From UBA1672 sp964587815 (GTDB lineage Bacteria; Pseudomonadota; Alphaproteobacteria; Micavibrionales; Micavibrionaceae), in the NCBI GenBank assembly GCA_964587815.1, contig CAZPMH010000004.1:60230-124229 (forward strand): DNA of 64,000 nt, in the 5' to 3' direction. Position numbers and translations under genes: made by a program. Each line of letters opens with the position of its first letter. The first letter of the stretch is position 1. The notes under the pieces are model-generated. The model saw nothing but the letters and a program-made list of their open reading frames with translations. It made no database searches and was not told the origin of the DNA. Of the stretch, positions 7,282 to 15,634 are shown one piece after another.

Positions 7282-8124
7282 TTAATCGAAATACTGAACG
7301 CGCTGCGACGGTGGCAACAATGCATTGATCATCATTTCCAGATTACGCGGGTTTTCTTGTTTCATAATCGACATCGCCGTCTTCAAGGTCATCATCTTTG
7401 AAATGGTTTGATCATGTGCGACCTTCTCTAACTTCGCCGCAAGTGGGGCCATAACAACCGTCCCCAATATCGCCCCGTAAAATGTGGTAAGAAGAGCAAC
7501 CGCCATTGCAGGGCCAATTGTATCGGGGTTTTCCAAATCAGCCAACATTTGCACCAAACCAACCAACGTACCGATCAAACCCATCGCCGGCGCAACCTCA
7601 GACGCGCGGCGTAAAATACTGGCCGCCCGCATCAGGCGCTCTTCTTCTTCCTCAATATCCTGACGCAAAATCCGTTTGATATCGTCAGCCTGATAGCCAT
7701 CAACAACCAAACGCATAGCCTTATATAGAAACGGTTCTTTACGTGTTTCTGTCTCATAATTCGAAAGGGATAAAACGCCTTTTTTGCGCGCGACAACCGC
7801 CAAATCCAGCATGCTGCGCGCTAAACCTTTAAAATCATGCGCAGAACGAAAAAATGAGCCCCTGATAATCGGCAAGGATTGGCGCAATTCAAACCCTGTG
7901 TAGGAAATACAAGTCGCGGTAATCGTTCCGATAATAACAATCAAGACGGAAGGGAGGTTAAAGAAATTCGCATCGCTTTGCCCAATCGCAATAGCAACGG
8001 CGATCAATCCCAACGAGATAAAGAGACCAAAAACAGTCACAAAATCTACAAATTGTTGAGAGGAGGGCACACGTATTGTGGGAAGTGAAACCGGCGGTTC
8101 CTGCGCTGCATCACCATCTGCCAT
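7282..8124 (-). CDS. motA: MotA-type flagellar stator channel protein
   Basis: This 280-residue MotA/TolQ/ExbB-family protein has four predicted membrane segments (about 29-48, 58-76, 177-194 and 206-228) with the large cytoplasmic loop between the second and third. The segment SEVAPAMGLIGTLVGLVQML holds the conserved proline of MotA helix 3, and the loop carries the charged stretch DIEEEEERLMRAASILRRAS that faces FliG. The length fits MotA/PomA rather than the shorter ExbB/TolQ. Its probable partner MotB lies 23 kb away at 31542, so the stator pair is split. The gene stands between fliN and flbD, which are neighbours in Caulobacter. AAGGA lies 8-12 bases before the ATG. Ion specificity cannot be decided from the sequence. 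Confidence 0.93.
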   Translation of the reverse strand: MADGDAAQEPPVSLPTIRVPSSQQFVDFVTVFGLFISLGLIAVAIAIGQSDANFFNLPSVLIVIIGTITATCISYTGFELRQSLPIIRGSFFRSAHDFKGLARSMLDLAVVARKKGVLSLSNYETETRKEPFLYKAMRLVVDGYQADDIKRILRQDIEEEEERLMRAASILRRASEVAPAMGLIGTLVGLVQMLADLENPDTIGPAMAVALLTTFYGAILGTVVMAPLAAKLEKVAHDQTISKMMTLKTAMSIMKQENPRNLEMMINALLPPSQRVQYFD

Positions 8125-8188
8125 AAGAAAAAACGATCCTTAAACTATTGAAAATCAAAATATACGCAGTGATTAAGATAAGAAAAAA

Positions 8189-8572
8189 TTAATTACGATC
8201 AGACTTGACGATCTCAGTCATGGTAATGCCGAGCTTATCCTCAACCACGACAACCTCGCCACGTGCGACTAAACGGTTATTCACGTAAATATCAATCGCC
8301 TCACCAACTTTGCGGTCAAGTTCAACAACCGCGCCACGACCAAGCTTCAAAAGCTGGCTGACCTGCATCGTCGAGCGCCCTAAAACTGCGGACACATTAA
8401 CGGGAATATCATAAATCGCCGTCACATCACCCGCCATCGGTTCACCAACGGCAAATTCGTTTTCGGTGTTTTGTTGCGCGCCTTCGGCTTCCTCAATTTC
8501 ATCCAAATCAAGGTTAGAGCTTTTATCCGCGGCTTGCTTCTCTTCTTCGCCGTTATTCGTCTCGTCGCTCAT
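8189..8572 (-). CDS. fliN: FliN, C-ring switch protein
   Basis: The 127-residue protein has an acidic, disordered N-terminal half followed by a SpoA/FliMN C-terminal domain: YDIPVNVSAVLGRSTMQVSQ, then LLKLGRGAVVELDRKVGEAI and VNNRLVARGEVVVVEDKLGI, the standard FliN pattern. FliN rings the base of the C-ring with FliM and helps dock the FliH/FliI export ATPase. The fliH stop codon is immediately followed by the fliN ATG, so the two are probably translationally coupled. Length and domain exclude FliM, which is encoded at 28281. Confidence 0.96.
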   Translation of the reverse strand: MSDETNNGEEEKQAADKSSNLDLDEIEEAEGAQQNTENEFAVGEPMAGDVTAIYDIPVNVSAVLGRSTMQVSQLLKLGRGAVVELDRKVGEAIDIYVNNRLVARGEVVVVEDKLGITMTEIVKSDRN

Positions 8573-9247
8573 TTATTTGCTCTCCTCAATATGATCCTGT
8601 GCATGATCTTCTTCATCATGACCTTGAATGCCGCGCTCTGCAAGTGTCTCTTCCATGATCGCGAAAATTTTCTGTGTGATCTCGTCTCTGTTTACAATAA
8701 CGCCGCCCTCAGCCCATAAAATATGACAAACGCCCTTTGAAAGGGTGCTGTCTTCGATAAAATCAATACGCTTGGAAAGCTCGGGCATTTTGTCCTTAAC
8801 GAAACGAGCCAACGCATCTGACATGTCTTGCCCACATTTAAGCTGAAGCGCAGGAGCATCACGATATGGTTTTAGCGTAGCAATAATCGCCTGTTTAAGC
8901 TCTTCCTCTTCATAATGCTTTGCAAGCAACGGAAAAACCTTTTTCATCGCCTTGAATGATAAATGCGCTGCTTCACTTTCATAGCGCTCAATACGCTCTT
9001 GCTCTGCAATAAACAAAGCTTGTACCTGCGCATGGGCCTGGTTCAAAACAGTGAGCATCTTCTGGGTTAAATCTGCCTCACTTTGTGCGTATCCTGCCTT
9101 TATACCCTCTTGATAAGCAGCATCACGCGCGGCCTGTAATTCATCTTTGGTGAATTCAGGCTTCTGAACCTCTTCTTCCGCAACGCCTTGCCGCGGATCA
9201 TCCTCGTCAAAAATATTCTCATCGAAGAAAAAAGGCTGGCCTTTCAT
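8573..9247 (-). CDS. fliH: FliH (FlbE-like), export ATPase regulator
   Basis: At 224 residues this protein occupies the slot between fliG and fliN where Caulobacter has flbE/fliH. After an acidic N-terminus it shows the FliH-type helical region (LQAARDAAYQEGIKAGYAQS) with regularly spaced small residues, then a long helix and a C-terminal alpha/beta domain (LSKRIDFIEDSTLSKGVCHI, then GGVIVNRDEITQKIFAI). FliH dimerises, inhibits the FliI ATPase and delivers it to the C-ring through FliN. The acidic, His-rich tail (HDEEDHAQDHIEESK) is variable. Neighbouring genes are separated by only a few bases, consistent with one operon. No fliI is present in the window, so the ATPase must be encoded elsewhere. 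Confidence 0.88.
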   Translation of the reverse strand: MKGQPFFFDENIFDEDDPRQGVAEEEVQKPEFTKDELQAARDAAYQEGIKAGYAQSEADLTQKMLTVLNQAHAQVQALFIAEQERIERYESEAAHLSFKAMKKVFPLLAKHYEEEELKQAIIATLKPYRDAPALQLKCGQDMSDALARFVKDKMPELSKRIDFIEDSTLSKGVCHILWAEGGVIVNRDEITQKIFAIMEETLAERGIQGHDEEDHAQDHIEESK

Positions 9248-9251
9248 GGGG

Positions 9252-10271
9252 TTATCCGATCATTTCTTCTTCTTGTGAACCCGTTGAGATCACAATCTCT
9301 CCACGACCTTCTAAGTCTTTTGTCACGGTCACAATATATTGTTGCGCTTCTTCCACATCTCTTAATCGAACAGGGCCCATCGCGGCCATGTCTTCTTTCA
9401 TGATTTTGGCCGCGCGCTCCGACATATTATCAAAGAACAGATCTTTCAGCGAATCTGTCGCACCTTTCAATGCGAGCGGCAAACGTTCCTTATCAACGGC
9501 GCGAATAATAGCCTGCATCGATGCTTGATCAAGTTTAAGCAGATCTTCAAACGTAAACATAAGACTGCGAATTTTTTCCGCCGCATCGGGTGTTGATTGC
9601 TCCAACTTCTCCATAAAGCGGCTTTCGGTTGCGCGCTCCATGTTGTTGAAAATCTCGGCAACCAGTTCGTGCGAATCGCGGCGTTGTGTGCGCGCAAGGT
9701 TCGACATGAATTCCTTACGCAATGTTTTCTCGATCTCTTCCAAAATTTCTTTCTGCACGGTTTCCATCTGCAGCATGCGGTTAATAACCTCGAGCGCGAA
9801 GCCTTCAGGAAACATGCCCAAAACACGCGCCGCATGGTCGGTAGAGATTTTTGATAAAACAACCGCGACCGTCTGCGGATATTCTTTTTGCAGGAAATTC
9901 GCCAGAATATCTTCATTCACATTGCCGAGCTTTTCCCACATTGTGCGTCCTGCAGGCCCGCGGATCTCTTCCATGATCATGTCGATCTTTTCTTGGCTCA
10001 TGCCTGATTTTAAGAGTAAGCGCTCCGTGCTGTCTTGCGAGCCGATCAGCGCATTTGTTGAGCTCATCTGTTCGTTAAATTCGACAAATAGTTGCTCAAC
10101 GACTGCGGGGCCGACTTTACCTAAACTCGATATGATTTGCGACAATTCCAAAATCTCATCATCATCCATGTTTGAAAACAAAACAGATGTATGCTGCTCA
10201 CTAAGTGACAGCACAAAAATAGCCGCTTTTTCAGGGCCTGTCAGCGATCTGTAATCATCCTTAACACGCAT
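9252..10271 (-). CDS. fliG: FliG, C-ring rotor protein
   Basis: FliG (339 residues) links the MS-ring to the C-ring and receives torque from MotA. The N-terminal domain begins DYRSLTGPEKAAIFVLSLSE, the middle domain contains the EHPQ-equivalent EYPQTVAVVLS, and the C-terminal torque domain carries the alternating charged helix LPLALKGATDSLKDLFFDNM, then MSERAAKIMKEDMAAMGPVR. Length and domain order are normal. It lies between fliF (22-base gap) and fliH in a leftward operon, the conserved alphaproteobacterial order. The product is cytoplasmic at the base of the motor. Confidence 0.97.
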   Translation of the reverse strand: MRVKDDYRSLTGPEKAAIFVLSLSEQHTSVLFSNMDDDEILELSQIISSLGKVGPAVVEQLFVEFNEQMSSTNALIGSQDSTERLLLKSGMSQEKIDMIMEEIRGPAGRTMWEKLGNVNEDILANFLQKEYPQTVAVVLSKISTDHAARVLGMFPEGFALEVINRMLQMETVQKEILEEIEKTLRKEFMSNLARTQRRDSHELVAEIFNNMERATESRFMEKLEQSTPDAAEKIRSLMFTFEDLLKLDQASMQAIIRAVDKERLPLALKGATDSLKDLFFDNMSERAAKIMKEDMAAMGPVRLRDVEEAQQYIVTVTKDLEGRGEIVISTGSQEEEMIG

Positions 10272-10293
10272 TATTGCTTACTCTTATTTCTCT

Positions 10294-11982
10294 TTATTCA
10301 TCCTCTTGCGACATCCAACTTCGCACAACCGAAACGGTCTCAGTAGGGTAATTTTCAACAATCTCTTCCACTTTCTTCACTGTCGATGCCTTCACCTTGC
10401 CGTCAATCCCCTGAATATCAATCATAGAGTCATCTTCAGGCAACGGCGGAAGAGAGTCAGATGTAAGCGGTTGTCCATCCGCACCAACCTGCGGCTGTTG
10501 CGGCGGTGCAAGCGCGGGGTTAGCAGGGGAGGCGGCAAGCAAATCATGCTCTAACATATCATCAAGGCTACGTTGTGGTGCAGTGCCTGCTGTTGTAATA
10601 ATCTTCGTGACCATCGGCTGTAACACAAGCAAAACCACAAGAATAAACATCAAGGCAATGACCAGAACCTCGGCTGTATCAATCAGTGAGCTTTTCTCAA
10701 AACCGAATAGAAAACGATCATCAACAATATCTTCGCCAACATCAATTTGCGCAAATTGCAGGCTGGCAACCTCAATAACGTCACCACGGTTTTCATCATA
10801 GCCAACAGCGGTACGAACCAAATTTGTAATCTGATCTATCTCGCCTTGCGGGCGTTCCTGATAAACGCTGTTGCCTTCATCATCAGTTGCGTATCGCCCG
10901 TCAATCAAAACCGAAATAGACAGGCGCTCAATCTCACCGCTTTGGCGAATTGTATTGCGAATGGTTTTGCTAATTTCAAAATTACTCACCTCTTCGGTGC
11001 GCGAATTCTCTAAAGACGGTGCCGTATCTGAAAGTAAATCACCGCCAACTCCCGGTAAATTGGTCGCAACAGAAACCTCATCTTCAACAACCGTATCACG
11101 CTCTGTAGTGTCTTCCTGCGTGGTTTGAGTAGAGCGAAGAACTTGCCCCTCTGGGTTATAAAGCTCTTCATTCATGCTGATCTGGTCAAAGTTCATCTCG
11201 GCCGTAACAATGGCTGTTACTTTGCCATACCCGACAATTCTGCCGACCTGTTCTTCAATTTTGCTTTGCAGGCGCGATTCATAATTGCGGCGCAAATCTT
11301 CAGTGCGCAGACTCATAAGGTCGTTTTCTTCTTCGCCGCCCTTCGCGTGAAGTGTGCCGTTACTATCAATAACGGAAACCGATTTCGCTTTTAGCCCCGG
11401 AATTGCGGACGCGACAAGAGACTGAATAGCAAGGATTTGTTGCCGTTCCAGCGTCGCAGCGCCGTTAATGCCAAGTGAAACACCCGCAGAAGGCGAACGC
11501 GCATCACGGCTGAACAATTCCCGCTGAGGCAAACTGATATGCACGCGCGCACTTCGAATATTCTCCAAAGCGCTGATCGTACGCGCCAATTCACCCTCTA
11601 ATGCTCTGATTTGGTTGATGTTTTGCACAAAATTCGTTGTACCAAAACCTGACTGCTGATCAAAAATTTCGTACCCTAAAGATCCGCCATTCGGAAGGCC
11701 GGCTTCGGCGAGCAACATTCTGGCGCGACCCACCTCATTGCTCGGCACCATAATCTTGCTGCCGCTTTGCGATATCTCATAAGGAACCTGTGTCTCTTCC
11801 AGTTTTGCAGCAACCGCACCCGCATCGGTCGGGCTCAGGTCAGCGTAAAGAAGTTTTAATTCCGGCGATGTGACGCGCATGGAAATAAAAACAAAAAACA
11901 TCAAAAAACCAAGCGTTATTGCCCCCATCACGCCTAATCTGGCTGGGCCCAATTGTTGTAAAGTGGCAACAAAGCTGTTCAA
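10294..11982 (-). CDS. fliF: FliF, flagellar MS-ring protein
   Basis: FliF (562 residues) forms the MS-ring in the inner membrane, the first structure assembled. A first membrane helix lies near residues 18-36 (GVMGAITLGFLMFFVFISMR). Ring-building motifs follow (LLYADLSPTDAGAVAAKLEE; GLPNGGSLGYEIFDQQSGFG), then a periplasmic domain, a second membrane helix (VLVIALMFILVVLLVLQP) and a cytoplasmic tail ending VRSWMSQEDE, the FliG-binding end. It is the first gene of the fliF-fliG-fliH-fliN-motA run. The CtrA-box-like site at 12145-12159 lies 163 bases upstream; fliF is a CtrA-dependent class II gene in Caulobacter, so a similar arrangement is plausible. Confidence 0.97.
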   Translation of the reverse strand: MNSFVATLQQLGPARLGVMGAITLGFLMFFVFISMRVTSPELKLLYADLSPTDAGAVAAKLEETQVPYEISQSGSKIMVPSNEVGRARMLLAEAGLPNGGSLGYEIFDQQSGFGTTNFVQNINQIRALEGELARTISALENIRSARVHISLPQRELFSRDARSPSAGVSLGINGAATLERQQILAIQSLVASAIPGLKAKSVSVIDSNGTLHAKGGEEENDLMSLRTEDLRRNYESRLQSKIEEQVGRIVGYGKVTAIVTAEMNFDQISMNEELYNPEGQVLRSTQTTQEDTTERDTVVEDEVSVATNLPGVGGDLLSDTAPSLENSRTEEVSNFEISKTIRNTIRQSGEIERLSISVLIDGRYATDDEGNSVYQERPQGEIDQITNLVRTAVGYDENRGDVIEVASLQFAQIDVGEDIVDDRFLFGFEKSSLIDTAEVLVIALMFILVVLLVLQPMVTKIITTAGTAPQRSLDDMLEHDLLAASPANPALAPPQQPQVGADGQPLTSDSLPPLPEDDSMIDIQGIDGKVKASTVKKVEEIVENYPTETVSVVRSWMSQEDE

Positions 11983-12144
11983 TGCAAATAAACCTTATAG
12001 TAAAAAACACGGGAAAACCCCGTCAACGCAGGAAAATAAAATAATAACATAATATGCGTGTTTTGTAAGACGCTGTAAATACGCAAGAGAAAAACAATTA
12101 TCAATTCAAGGGCGCAAAACAGAATAAATGAGTTTTCTTGTATA

Positions 12145-12159
12145 TTAACAAAGGGTTAA
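12145..12159. promoter_or_regulatory. CtrA-box-like site TTAA-N7-TTAA upstream of fliF and the FlaG-like gene
   Basis: TTAACAAAGGGTTAA matches the CtrA full-site layout TTAA-N7-TTAA exactly; read leftwards it is TTAACCCTTTGTTAA. CtrA activates the class II fliF promoter in Caulobacter, and the CtrA kinase CckA is encoded in this window. The AT-rich context means a chance match cannot be excluded. Confidence 0.5.
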
Positions 12160-12204
12160 GGTTTTGATTTAATATAAAAAAATTAATATCAAAGCCTGAA
12201 AATA

Positions 12205-12233
12205 TTGACAATTGCCAGTAATAACAGTATAGT
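12205..12233 (+). promoter_or_regulatory. Near-consensus sigma-70 promoter of the FlaG-like gene
   Basis: A perfect -35 TTGACA (12205-12210) and -10 TATAGT (12228-12233) are separated by exactly 17 bases. Transcription would start near 12240, 72 bases before the preferred ATG at 12312. This points to housekeeping-type transcription, in contrast to the sigma-54 promoters of the late genes. Confidence 0.75.
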
Positions 12234-12311
12234 GATAGTAGGGTATTATACCTTAATTGTGTTTGTAGTATGAAAAACGCATTTTGGTGTAGAAAGGTTA
12301 AAGTTAACAGG

Positions 12312-12803
12312 ATGATAGAAGCTGTAAATTCAGTTGTAGCAAATAGCTCCGTGCTTCGCGCATCTTCCGGTCAGGTTGATGCTTCGGCACTCAGCGCACC
12401 TATCCCTGCCCAACCAACCAGCGGTGAAGCGCCCCGCGCCCCGCAAGCACCTTTTGTCAGCCCGTACATTGCCTTAGACAGCGCATCAAACAAGGCTGTT
12501 CTTCAAATTCGCGATGGTGAAACAGGCGATGTTCAACAACAATTTCCTACGGAAAGTCGCTTGGTTCAAATTCAGCAAGCGCTTGAGAGAGAGCAGCGAA
12601 GAGAAGTCAGAACGACATCAGCCGAACAGCGCCAAGTCGAGCAAGTGTCGCCACAGACAACAGATGTAGTATCCGTTCAGGCGGCCACATCATCAGCTCC
12701 ATCAAATGTTTCAACGCCGATCCCGCAAGCTGCAACCGCAGCTTTGAGCGCAGGCGCACAATCAGGTCAAACAGCGCAAACCAGCATCAGCGTTTTGGCT
12801 TAA
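12312..12803 (+). CDS. FlaG-like flagellar protein
   Basis: The conserved part of this 163-residue protein is NKAVLQIRDGETGDVQQQFP followed by TESRLVQIQQ, which matches the FlaG-type pattern (valine-rich strand, then D-x-E-T-G-E/D-V-x-x-Q-x-P). The rest is alanine, glutamine, serine and threonine-rich and probably disordered. FlaG-family proteins are linked to flagellin and filament length; alphaproteobacterial versions are poorly characterised. The frame extends upstream to 12270, but I prefer the ATG at 12312 (MIEAVNSVVANSSVLRASSG), as the upstream residues (FWCRKVK) are atypical. It is transcribed alone from the sigma-70 promoter at 12205-12233, ends at a terminator shared with flaF, and is convergent with flagellin-flbT-flaF. 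Confidence 0.7.
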   Translation: MIEAVNSVVANSSVLRASSGQVDASALSAPIPAQPTSGEAPRAPQAPFVSPYIALDSASNKAVLQIRDGETGDVQQQFPTESRLVQIQQALEREQRREVRTTSAEQRQVEQVSPQTTDVVSVQAATSSAPSNVSTPIPQAATAALSAGAQSGQTAQTSISVLA

Positions 12804-12824
12804 TCTGGCAAATAACATCGTACG

Positions 12825-12853
12825 AAAAAAGCGGCAATAAAGCCGCTATTTTT
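12825..12853. terminator. Bidirectional terminator between the FlaG-like gene and flaF
   Basis: AGCGGC (12830-12835) and GCCGCT (12842-12847) form a GC stem with a six-base loop, flanked by A6 on the left and a T-run on the right. It serves both convergent transcripts. Confidence 0.85.
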
Positions 12854-12887
12854 ATGTTCGACGATCAAGCCAAGCCTAAGTAGCTAT

Positions 12888-13358
12888 CTAACCGATAATA
12901 TCTGTCTTTCCGTCTTGCGCGCTTGGCGGCGGGGAGGGGGGCGTCTCCTGCGGCGCGTTCTGAACTCCTGCCAAAAGGCCTGATGAAATCTCATGATTAA
13001 TACTAATCAAAATATCGAGCTTTTTTTTATCAGGCTTAGATAAAATCTCTAACTCGCGCTTGAAAATAAAATTGGCCAGATTAACGATATTGCTACGTAA
13101 ATCATTCGGCCGATCACCATCTTTATTCTCAATCGCGGTATCGTAAAACAACATCCAAATCTGACGATTATATTTAAGCGTTTCTTCCAAAAGTTCGGGC
13201 GGGCGTTGCTCCCAGCCGTCAATCAGTGTTTGCAGCATGCGGTTTGATTTTTGTAGAACACGAGCCTCTAACTCACGCTGGTCACCTGTATGCGCCTGTG
13301 CGTGATTATCATATGTGCCGGCGGCCTTGGCGTATGGGTTGCCTTTATTTTGTGACAT
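12888..13358 (-). CDS. flaF: FlaF, flagellin synthesis regulator
   Basis: The core of this 156-residue protein (DQRELEARVLQKSNRMLQTL; then YNRQIWMLFYDTAIENKDGD, LRSNIVNLANFIFKRELEIL and LDILISINHEISSGL) follows the FlaF pattern: an N-terminal helix, an RxxW motif, LRxxIxxLAxFI, and a closing INxxIxxGL. In Caulobacter FlaF is needed for flagellin synthesis or secretion and acts with FlbT. The ATG at 13358 has GGGAG ten bases upstream; the frame also offers a TTG at 13364. The start lies inside the end of flbT (14-base overlap), so translation is probably coupled. The tail after residue 130 is proline-rich (PQETPPSPPPSAQDG), an addition to the usual family length. Confidence 0.88.
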   Translation of the reverse strand: MSQNKGNPYAKAAGTYDNHAQAHTGDQRELEARVLQKSNRMLQTLIDGWEQRPPELLEETLKYNRQIWMLFYDTAIENKDGDRPNDLRSNIVNLANFIFKRELEILSKPDKKKLDILISINHEISSGLLAGVQNAPQETPPSPPPSAQDGKTDIIG

Positions 13359-13734
13359 TTTCAATCAACTCCCGCTCGTGCTCAATCAATTGTTGCGCCA
13401 ACTTCATCGCCTTATAATAAGTACCCGCAATAATATGCTCGTTAATCTGCATGAAAAAAATACTCGTCGTCGGCGCAGCCTTTTGTATTTCCTCAACATG
13501 CTTGAAATAGGTGTCATGGTAATCTTCCGGCTTTGGGGAAATATACATGCACTGAATCAGAAAATAGATTTTCTTGCACGGAGAATTCGCATCCTCCTCT
13601 TTCATGATATCTTTTTCACGAATAATCGGGGCATCACCCGCGATGTGCAGGCGCGTGCGTTGGGAACTGTTTGTCACAACAGCCTCACCAATTAATATTT
13701 TTTCTTGGGGTTTTAAATCTATGACAAGAGCCAT
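13345..13734 (-). CDS. flbT: FlbT, flagellin mRNA translational regulator
   Basis: The 129-residue protein matches FlbT throughout: an N-terminal strand MALVIDLKPQEKILIGEAVV, the REKDIM motif after a short loop, CKKIYFLIQCMYISP, and a C-terminal helical part IIAGTYYKAMKLAQQLIEHE. In Caulobacter FlbT binds the 5' leader of flagellin mRNA and destabilises it until the hook is complete. Here it is encoded directly after flagellin, and the flagellin leader has a perfect hairpin (15635-15653) that is a candidate target. A flagellin terminator lies between (13871-13895), so flbT-flaF is expressed either by read-through or from its own promoter in 13735-13870. AAGGAAG lies about six bases before the ATG. 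Confidence 0.93.
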   Translation of the reverse strand: MALVIDLKPQEKILIGEAVVTNSSQRTRLHIAGDAPIIREKDIMKEEDANSPCKKIYFLIQCMYISPKPEDYHDTYFKHVEEIQKAAPTTSIFFMQINEHIIAGTYYKAMKLAQQLIEHERELIENVTK

Positions 13735-13870
13735 GGGAATTCTTCCTTTCGTATGAAGCCGCTTTCTGCGAACGAATTTAATAATAAGGTATCATACCAA
13801 ATCGCAGTAAATAAAGAATTAATCTTATGCTCTAAGACATTACCCACGGGCTTTATCGAACATAGAAAAG

Positions 13871-13895
13871 GGGCGGAAAATTTCTTTTCCCGCCC
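13871..13895 (-). terminator. Flagellin terminator
   Basis: GGGCGGAAAA pairs with TTTTCCCGCCC around TTTC with one bulged base. On the minus strand the stem is followed by CTTTTC. It lies about 45 bases past the flagellin stop. Confidence 0.75.
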
Positions 13896-13940
13896 TCAAA
13901 TTCATAAAAGTGAGTAAGTGTATTCGTCGTTCTACTGAAC

Positions 13941-15605
13941 TTAGAATAGTCGAAGAACCGCCTGCTGTGACTGAGACGCAAGTGACAAGGATGTAACACC
14001 CAATGTCTGACGTGTCTGCAAGGCCAACAAGTTCGCACCTTCTTCGTTCTGGTCAGCAACCGTAAGGTCATCCGCACCGGCTTGAAGCGTGTTGATCGTC
14101 TGCTCTGTGAACGTCTGGCGTGTCTGAATAACGGACAGGTCGTTCGCCAAAGATGAACCGAAGCTACGAACAGATGACAAGGCATCACGTGCTTGTGTCG
14201 CTGTCAATTCGATATCAGTCGATGATCTGAAAGTTGCTTCTGTTAAGCCAAGGCCGTTGGCTGTAAACGTCGCACCTTCAGTGGTCAACTGGCTGGTGTT
14301 GTTCTCGTTAAAGAATGTTGTAAGGTTATCACCATTCAACAAGTTCACACCACGATAGCTCGCATCTTGAACAAGGCTGTCAATCTGCTGACGAAGGCTG
14401 TTGAAGTCATTCGCAAAAGCGTCAAGCGCTTCAGTAGAGCTACTGAAAGAGAATGTCTGTTCGTACGTTCCTGCTGCACCTGAAATCGGGTCAAGGTTAC
14501 CTGTTGTGTCACCAAGGCCGATATCAAATTCAAGCGGGTTCGCTGCAACGATTGAAAGCTCAACACTGTCCACACTGTCAGACAAAGATGTGATGCTTAA
14601 CTGACCTGTAGAGCTGTCGAAAGACGCGCTGACAAGTTCGTTTACATCAGTATCCTGATTGATTGTGTCAACAAGATCCTGGAATGTGGAGCCTGCTGCG
14701 ATTGTAAGTGCTGCAACACGGTTCGTTCCATTATCGTTAACGTTAAGTGTAATCGTGTCTGCCGCGGCAAGCCCCGACAATACAGCGTTACCATCTCCGT
14801 CAACAAAGCTTCCGGTCAAAAGGTCACCGGCTTCTGCAATGTTACCTGAAGATTCCAACAATGAGATCGATGTCGCTGTGTTACCTGCAACAACTGTTGT
14901 TGATGCGAGTGTGGCAGCGCCTCTAACTTCATCAGTAAAATTGTCACCGATACCAAGAGCATCAAATCCTGCAAGCGTCACACCGTTTGTTGTGTCTGCT
15001 TCAATGCGGAATGTTCTGCCGTTTGAACTTGAAATTTCAAGAAAGCCTTCATCAGATAGAGATGCAGAAACTTCACCGTTCTGGTTGTCAGCGAACTGGT
15101 TCGTGATGGTTGCAGCCAAACTTTCCGCTGATACAGCGCCGATTGTGAAGCTCTCAGAAATCTGAGTGCCTGCATCGTCTGTTGTGGTAATCACAAACTG
15201 GTTTGTTGTTGCCGTAATTGCTGTATCGGCAATAACGTCAGAAACATCACCGAGATCAACTGTACCAACGACGCGTGCCTCACCTTCGGAAGAGGCGAGC
15301 TCATCACGTGCTGATGATGCGATGGATTGTGCTTGCTCAACAAGATTTGTAAGAGCGGTAACACCGTTATCAGCAGCTTCAATCGTACGAATAGACTGAC
15401 CGATACCGTCAAGAAGGCGGCTCAGGTCACTCGCGCGGTTGTCGAGGCTTTGTGCAGCGAAGAAGTTAGATGGTGAATCCAGAGCAGAGTTAACCCGCAA
15501 ACCTGTTGCAAGACGCAACTGTGTTTGGTCAATAAGGCTTTGTGTGTTCTGGAGGGAGAGTAGATTGCTCCGAAGAGCAGATGTTAATACAACGTCTGAA
15601 GACAT
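13941..15605 (-). CDS. fliC: Flagellin
   Basis: This 554-residue filament protein has the conserved D0/D1 ends: VLTSALRSNLLSLQNTQSLI with TQLRLATGLRVNSALDSPSN and FFAAQSLDNRASDLSRLLDG at the N-terminus, and FTEQTINTLQAGADDLTVAD, then EEGANLLALQTRQTLGVTSL and QQAVLRLF at the C-terminus. The N-terminal pattern is of the Rhodospirillales type. Between about residues 115 and 400 lies a threonine, alanine and aspartate-rich variable region, surface exposed in the filament. It is the only flagellin in the window. AGGAAAGGAAA precedes the ATG. The upstream region has a leader hairpin, two palindromes and a CtrA-box-like site but no acceptable sigma-54 or sigma-28 promoter. flbT and flaF follow in the same direction. 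Confidence 0.96.
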   Translation of the reverse strand: MSSDVVLTSALRSNLLSLQNTQSLIDQTQLRLATGLRVNSALDSPSNFFAAQSLDNRASDLSRLLDGIGQSIRTIEAADNGVTALTNLVEQAQSIASSARDELASSEGEARVVGTVDLGDVSDVIADTAITATTNQFVITTTDDAGTQISESFTIGAVSAESLAATITNQFADNQNGEVSASLSDEGFLEISSSNGRTFRIEADTTNGVTLAGFDALGIGDNFTDEVRGAATLASTTVVAGNTATSISLLESSGNIAEAGDLLTGSFVDGDGNAVLSGLAAADTITLNVNDNGTNRVAALTIAAGSTFQDLVDTINQDTDVNELVSASFDSSTGQLSITSLSDSVDSVELSIVAANPLEFDIGLGDTTGNLDPISGAAGTYEQTFSFSSSTEALDAFANDFNSLRQQIDSLVQDASYRGVNLLNGDNLTTFFNENNTSQLTTEGATFTANGLGLTEATFRSSTDIELTATQARDALSSVRSFGSSLANDLSVIQTRQTFTEQTINTLQAGADDLTVADQNEEGANLLALQTRQTLGVTSLSLASQSQQAVLRLF

Positions 15606-15634
15606 AGTAGTTTCCTTTCCTAGGTTTTTAACAA

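Larger units (their letters stand above)
11983..12311. other. Divergent regulatory region between fliF and the FlaG-like gene
   Basis: This 329-base AT-rich gap holds no gene that I can support. It contains a CtrA-box-like site (12145-12159) and a near-consensus sigma-70 promoter for the rightward FlaG-like gene (12205-12233). No convincing -35/-10 pair is visible for fliF, although TTACAA-N16-TATTAT can be read on the minus strand near 12050-12080. Confidence 0.6.

Noticed and set aside
9640..10254. Plus-strand open frame of 204 codons opposite fliG
   Set aside because: Antisense shadow of a highly conserved gene, with low-complexity Ser/Cys-rich translation and no signals.
14659..15165. 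Plus-strand open frame of 168 codons opposite flagellin
   Set aside because: Translation is Ser/Val/Pro-rich and mirrors the Thr/Ala/Asp codons of flagellin; no initiation signals.
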